Assembly: GCF_000974445.1 (NCBI RefSeq)
Contig: NZ_BBOJ01000019.1
Span: forward strand, 62,001 to 126,000
From: Lentzea aerocolonigenes
GTDB taxonomy: Bacteria > Actinomycetota > Actinomycetes > Mycobacteriales > Pseudonocardiaceae
Length of the DNA stretch: 64,000 nt
Reading direction: 5' to 3'
Shown here: positions 62,399-64,000 of the stretch, piece after piece
Layout: each line of letters opens with the position of its first letter
How positions within the stretch are numbered: the first letter of the stretch is position 1
The notes under the pieces: model-generated
Databases searched by the model: none
Seen by the model: the letters and a program-made list of their open reading frames with translations, nothing else
What the model was told of the DNA's origin: nothing
Made by a program: the position numbers and the translations under genes

Positions 62399-63468
62399 AG
62401 TTCGCCTGGATCGACCTCAGAACCGTGCCGGAAGCGCACCGGACCGCCGTGATCGACGCGGCGGTGCACAGCCGGATCAGCGGAGTCGTGTCCGACGACC
62501 CCGCGCTGCTCGACGACCTGCCGCCGACGATCACCCGCGTGCTGCTCACCGAGGAGCACGTCGACAGCCCTCACCTGGTCACCGTGGCGGTGCACGACCA
62601 GGACCAGCTCGACCGGCTGCCGGCGAGCTCCGCCTTCGTCCAGGTGAGCGACGACCGCACGCTCAAACTGGCCTGCGCCGCGGCGGAACGGCTCGACCAC
62701 ACCGTCGTCGCGTTCACCGACCCGACGAAGATCCCGCTGGAGATCGTCATCGCCGCCGCCGACGGCGCACCCGGCGAGCTCGTCACCGTCGTGGCGGACC
62801 TCGTCGAGGCCGCGATCGTCCTGGAGGTGCTGGAACACGGCTCCGACGGCGTGCTGATGGCGCCGAAGGACGCGACCGACGTGTTCAAACTGGCCAGGCT
62901 GCTGGAAGTCACGTCCCCGCCGCTGACCCTGACCACGCTCACCGTCGAAGCCCTCACCCACAACGGTCTCGGCGACCGCGTGTGCGTCGACACCGCCTCG
63001 CACTTCCAGGAAGACGAAGGCATCCTCGTCGGGTCCTTCTCCTCCGGCTTCGTTCTTTGTTGCAGCGAAACGCATCCGTTGCCGTACATGCCGACACGGC
63101 CGTTCCGGGTCAACGCGGGCGCGCTGCACTCCTACATGCTCGGACCGGCGAACCGCACCAACTACCTCTCGGAACTGCGGTCGGGCAGCAAGGTGCTCGC
63201 AGTCCGCGCCGACGGCCACACCCGCGAGCTCACGGTCGGCAGGGCCAAGCTCGAGTCACGCCCGATGCTCACCATCACCGCGCGCTCGCCGGAAGGCGTC
63301 GAGGTGCACCTGATGGTGCAGGACGACTGGCACGTCCGCGTGCTCGGTCCCGGCGGCGAGGTCCTCAACGTGACCGAGCTGCGGCCCGGCGACGAGCTGC
63401 TCGGGTACCTCGCGCCGGAGCAACGGCATGTGGGCCTCCCGATCGGCGAGTTCTGCAAGGAGTCCTGA
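62395..63468 (+). CDS. 3-dehydroquinate synthase II family (GriH-like 3-amino-4-hydroxybenzoate synthase)
   Basis: 357 residues of the DHQS-II family (AroB'), with MKFAWIDLRTVPEAH at the start, GVLMAPKDATDVFKLARLLE, GDRVCVDTASHFQEDEGILVG then SFSSGFVLCCSETHPLPYMP, and FRVNAGALHSYMLGP. The Streptomyces homolog GriH cyclises the amino-heptulosonate to 3-amino-4-hydroxybenzoic acid. It overlaps the previous gene by GTGA, so the two are made together. No archaeal-type shikimate need is expected in an actinomycete, so a secondary-metabolite role is favoured. Confidence 0.92.
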   Translation: MKFAWIDLRTVPEAHRTAVIDAAVHSRISGVVSDDPALLDDLPPTITRVLLTEEHVDSPHLVTVAVHDQDQLDRLPASSAFVQVSDDRTLKLACAAAERLDHTVVAFTDPTKIPLEIVIAAADGAPGELVTVVADLVEAAIVLEVLEHGSDGVLMAPKDATDVFKLARLLEVTSPPLTLTTLTVEALTHNGLGDRVCVDTASHFQEDEGILVGSFSSGFVLCCSETHPLPYMPTRPFRVNAGALHSYMLGPANRTNYLSELRSGSKVLAVRADGHTRELTVGRAKLESRPMLTITARSPEGVEVHLMVQDDWHVRVLGPGGEVLNVTELRPGDELLGYLAPEQRHVGLPIGEFCKES

Positions 63469-63469
63469 C

Positions 63470-64000
63470 ATGCGTTCGTTCATCAACGACCTGATGCACC
63501 GTCACGGTGACGAGGCGCCGATCTTCACGTACGAGAACACGGTGACGCACGGCGATCTGCGCGCCGACGTCGCCGCTCTGGCCGCGCAGTTCGCCGGTGT
63601 ACGAGAAGGCAGCACGGTCGCGGTCCAGGTGCCACCGAGCTTCAGCCAGTTGGAAGCGGTGCCGGCGTTGTGGAGCCTCGGTGCCCAGGTGATCTCGATC
63701 GACCACCGGCTGCGGCCGGCTGAGGTCGACGTGCTGTGCGAGCTGACCCGTCCCGAGTTCTTCCTGCGCCAGAAAGGAAATCCCGCGACCGGCTTCCAGG
63801 AGCGGTACGAGCTGGAGATCGAACCGGCGGGCGGCGTCCCCGCACCGACCGCGCACCCGCTCGTCCAGTTCAGCTCCGGCTCTACCGGACGACCGAAGGT
63901 GATCGGACGCAGCACCACCTCCCTGATCGACGAGGTGGACCGGTTCGCCAAGTCCGACGGCGTGGTCGCGCCAGGCGAACGGTTGCTGCTGCTCAACTCC
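63470..64000 (+). CDS. AMP-forming acyl/aryl-CoA ligase or adenylation enzyme, cut by window edge
   Basis: The frame begins at ATG 63470, 1 bp after the previous stop, and stays open to the window end (177 residues seen). It contains the first ANL adenylation motif VQFSSGSTGRPKVIGRS and an N-terminal acyl-CoA-synthetase-type domain (DEAPIFTYENTVTHGDLRADV). By position it should activate the amino-hydroxybenzoate product as the adenylate or CoA ester. The catalytic C-terminal half lies outside. Confidence 0.9.
   Translation, partial: MRSFINDLMHRHGDEAPIFTYENTVTHGDLRADVAALAAQFAGVREGSTVAVQVPPSFSQLEAVPALWSLGAQVISIDHRLRPAEVDVLCELTRPEFFLRQKGNPATGFQERYELEIEPAGGVPAPTAHPLVQFSSGSTGRPKVIGRSTTSLIDEVDRFAKSDGVVAPGERLLLLNS

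Overview
The window is about 70 percent G+C with dense, GTG/TTG-rich coding on both strands, which points to a filamentous actinomycete. Four things suggest Pseudonocardiales (a Lentzea, Saccharothrix, Lechevalieria or Actinosynnema relative): a DasR/GlcNAc locus with dre operators, secreted S1 and S8 proteases, a DUF222 HNH gene, and gene order shared with Mycobacterium tuberculosis (from general knowledge: the Rv0414c to Rv0440 region with thi genes, def, pssA, psd, moeA2 and groEL2). The genus is an inference. The window appears to be chromosomal. I found no tRNA, rRNA, CRISPR array, insertion sequence or phage gene.

Layout. 1-13.5 kb is housekeeping: a partial DUF222/HNH gene next to a long inverted repeat; groEL2 under two CIRCE operators; a membrane Ser/Thr kinase; a cold-shock protein; an AIM24 protein; moeA; an M48 peptidase; psd-pssA; a double-AAA ATPase; LytR_C and DUF3263 genes; def. 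13.5-26.3 kb holds thiamine synthesis in two blocks, each under its own TPP riboswitch (thiC-thiD; thiO-thiS-thiG), plus thiE. Regulators, a secreted amidase-like protein, a Nudix protein and a kinase-like protein lie between them. ThiO carries two in-frame minisatellites. 26-35 kb has a DODA dioxygenase, a TetR/oxidoreductase pair, a streptogrisin-type protease and a tandem pair of threonine-dehydratase-like genes followed by the relic of a third copy. 34.8-44 kb is an aminosugar locus: dasR (joined to an MFS transporter and a methyltransferase), dasABC-like ABC importer, GH3 hexosaminidase, SIS isomerase/deaminase and divergent nagA, with two dre sites. A BadF-type kinase at 59 kb probably completes it.

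44-46 kb is a decayed patch with two frameshifted genes and an orphan operator-like palindrome. 46-56.3 kb has a LysR/dapA pair and a single-direction operon that encodes a complete non-phosphorylating L-fucose pathway: ribose-type ABC importer, sugar dehydrogenase, lactonase, fuconate dehydratase, keto-deoxy-fuconate dehydrogenase and FAH-family hydrolase. 56.3-59.2 kb is a large secreted subtilase.

From 61.6 kb to the window edge a biosynthetic cluster begins: an aminodideoxyheptulosonate synthase, a DHQ-synthase-II/3-amino-4-hydroxybenzoate synthase and an AMP-forming aryl ligase, next to a LysR regulator. The most unusual cross-cutting signal is an AT-rich palindrome, ATTGTT(C/G)AACAAT, that recurs inside unrelated coding sequences (thiO, the MFS gene, the subtilase) and has expanded in thiO into a 24-bp tandem array.
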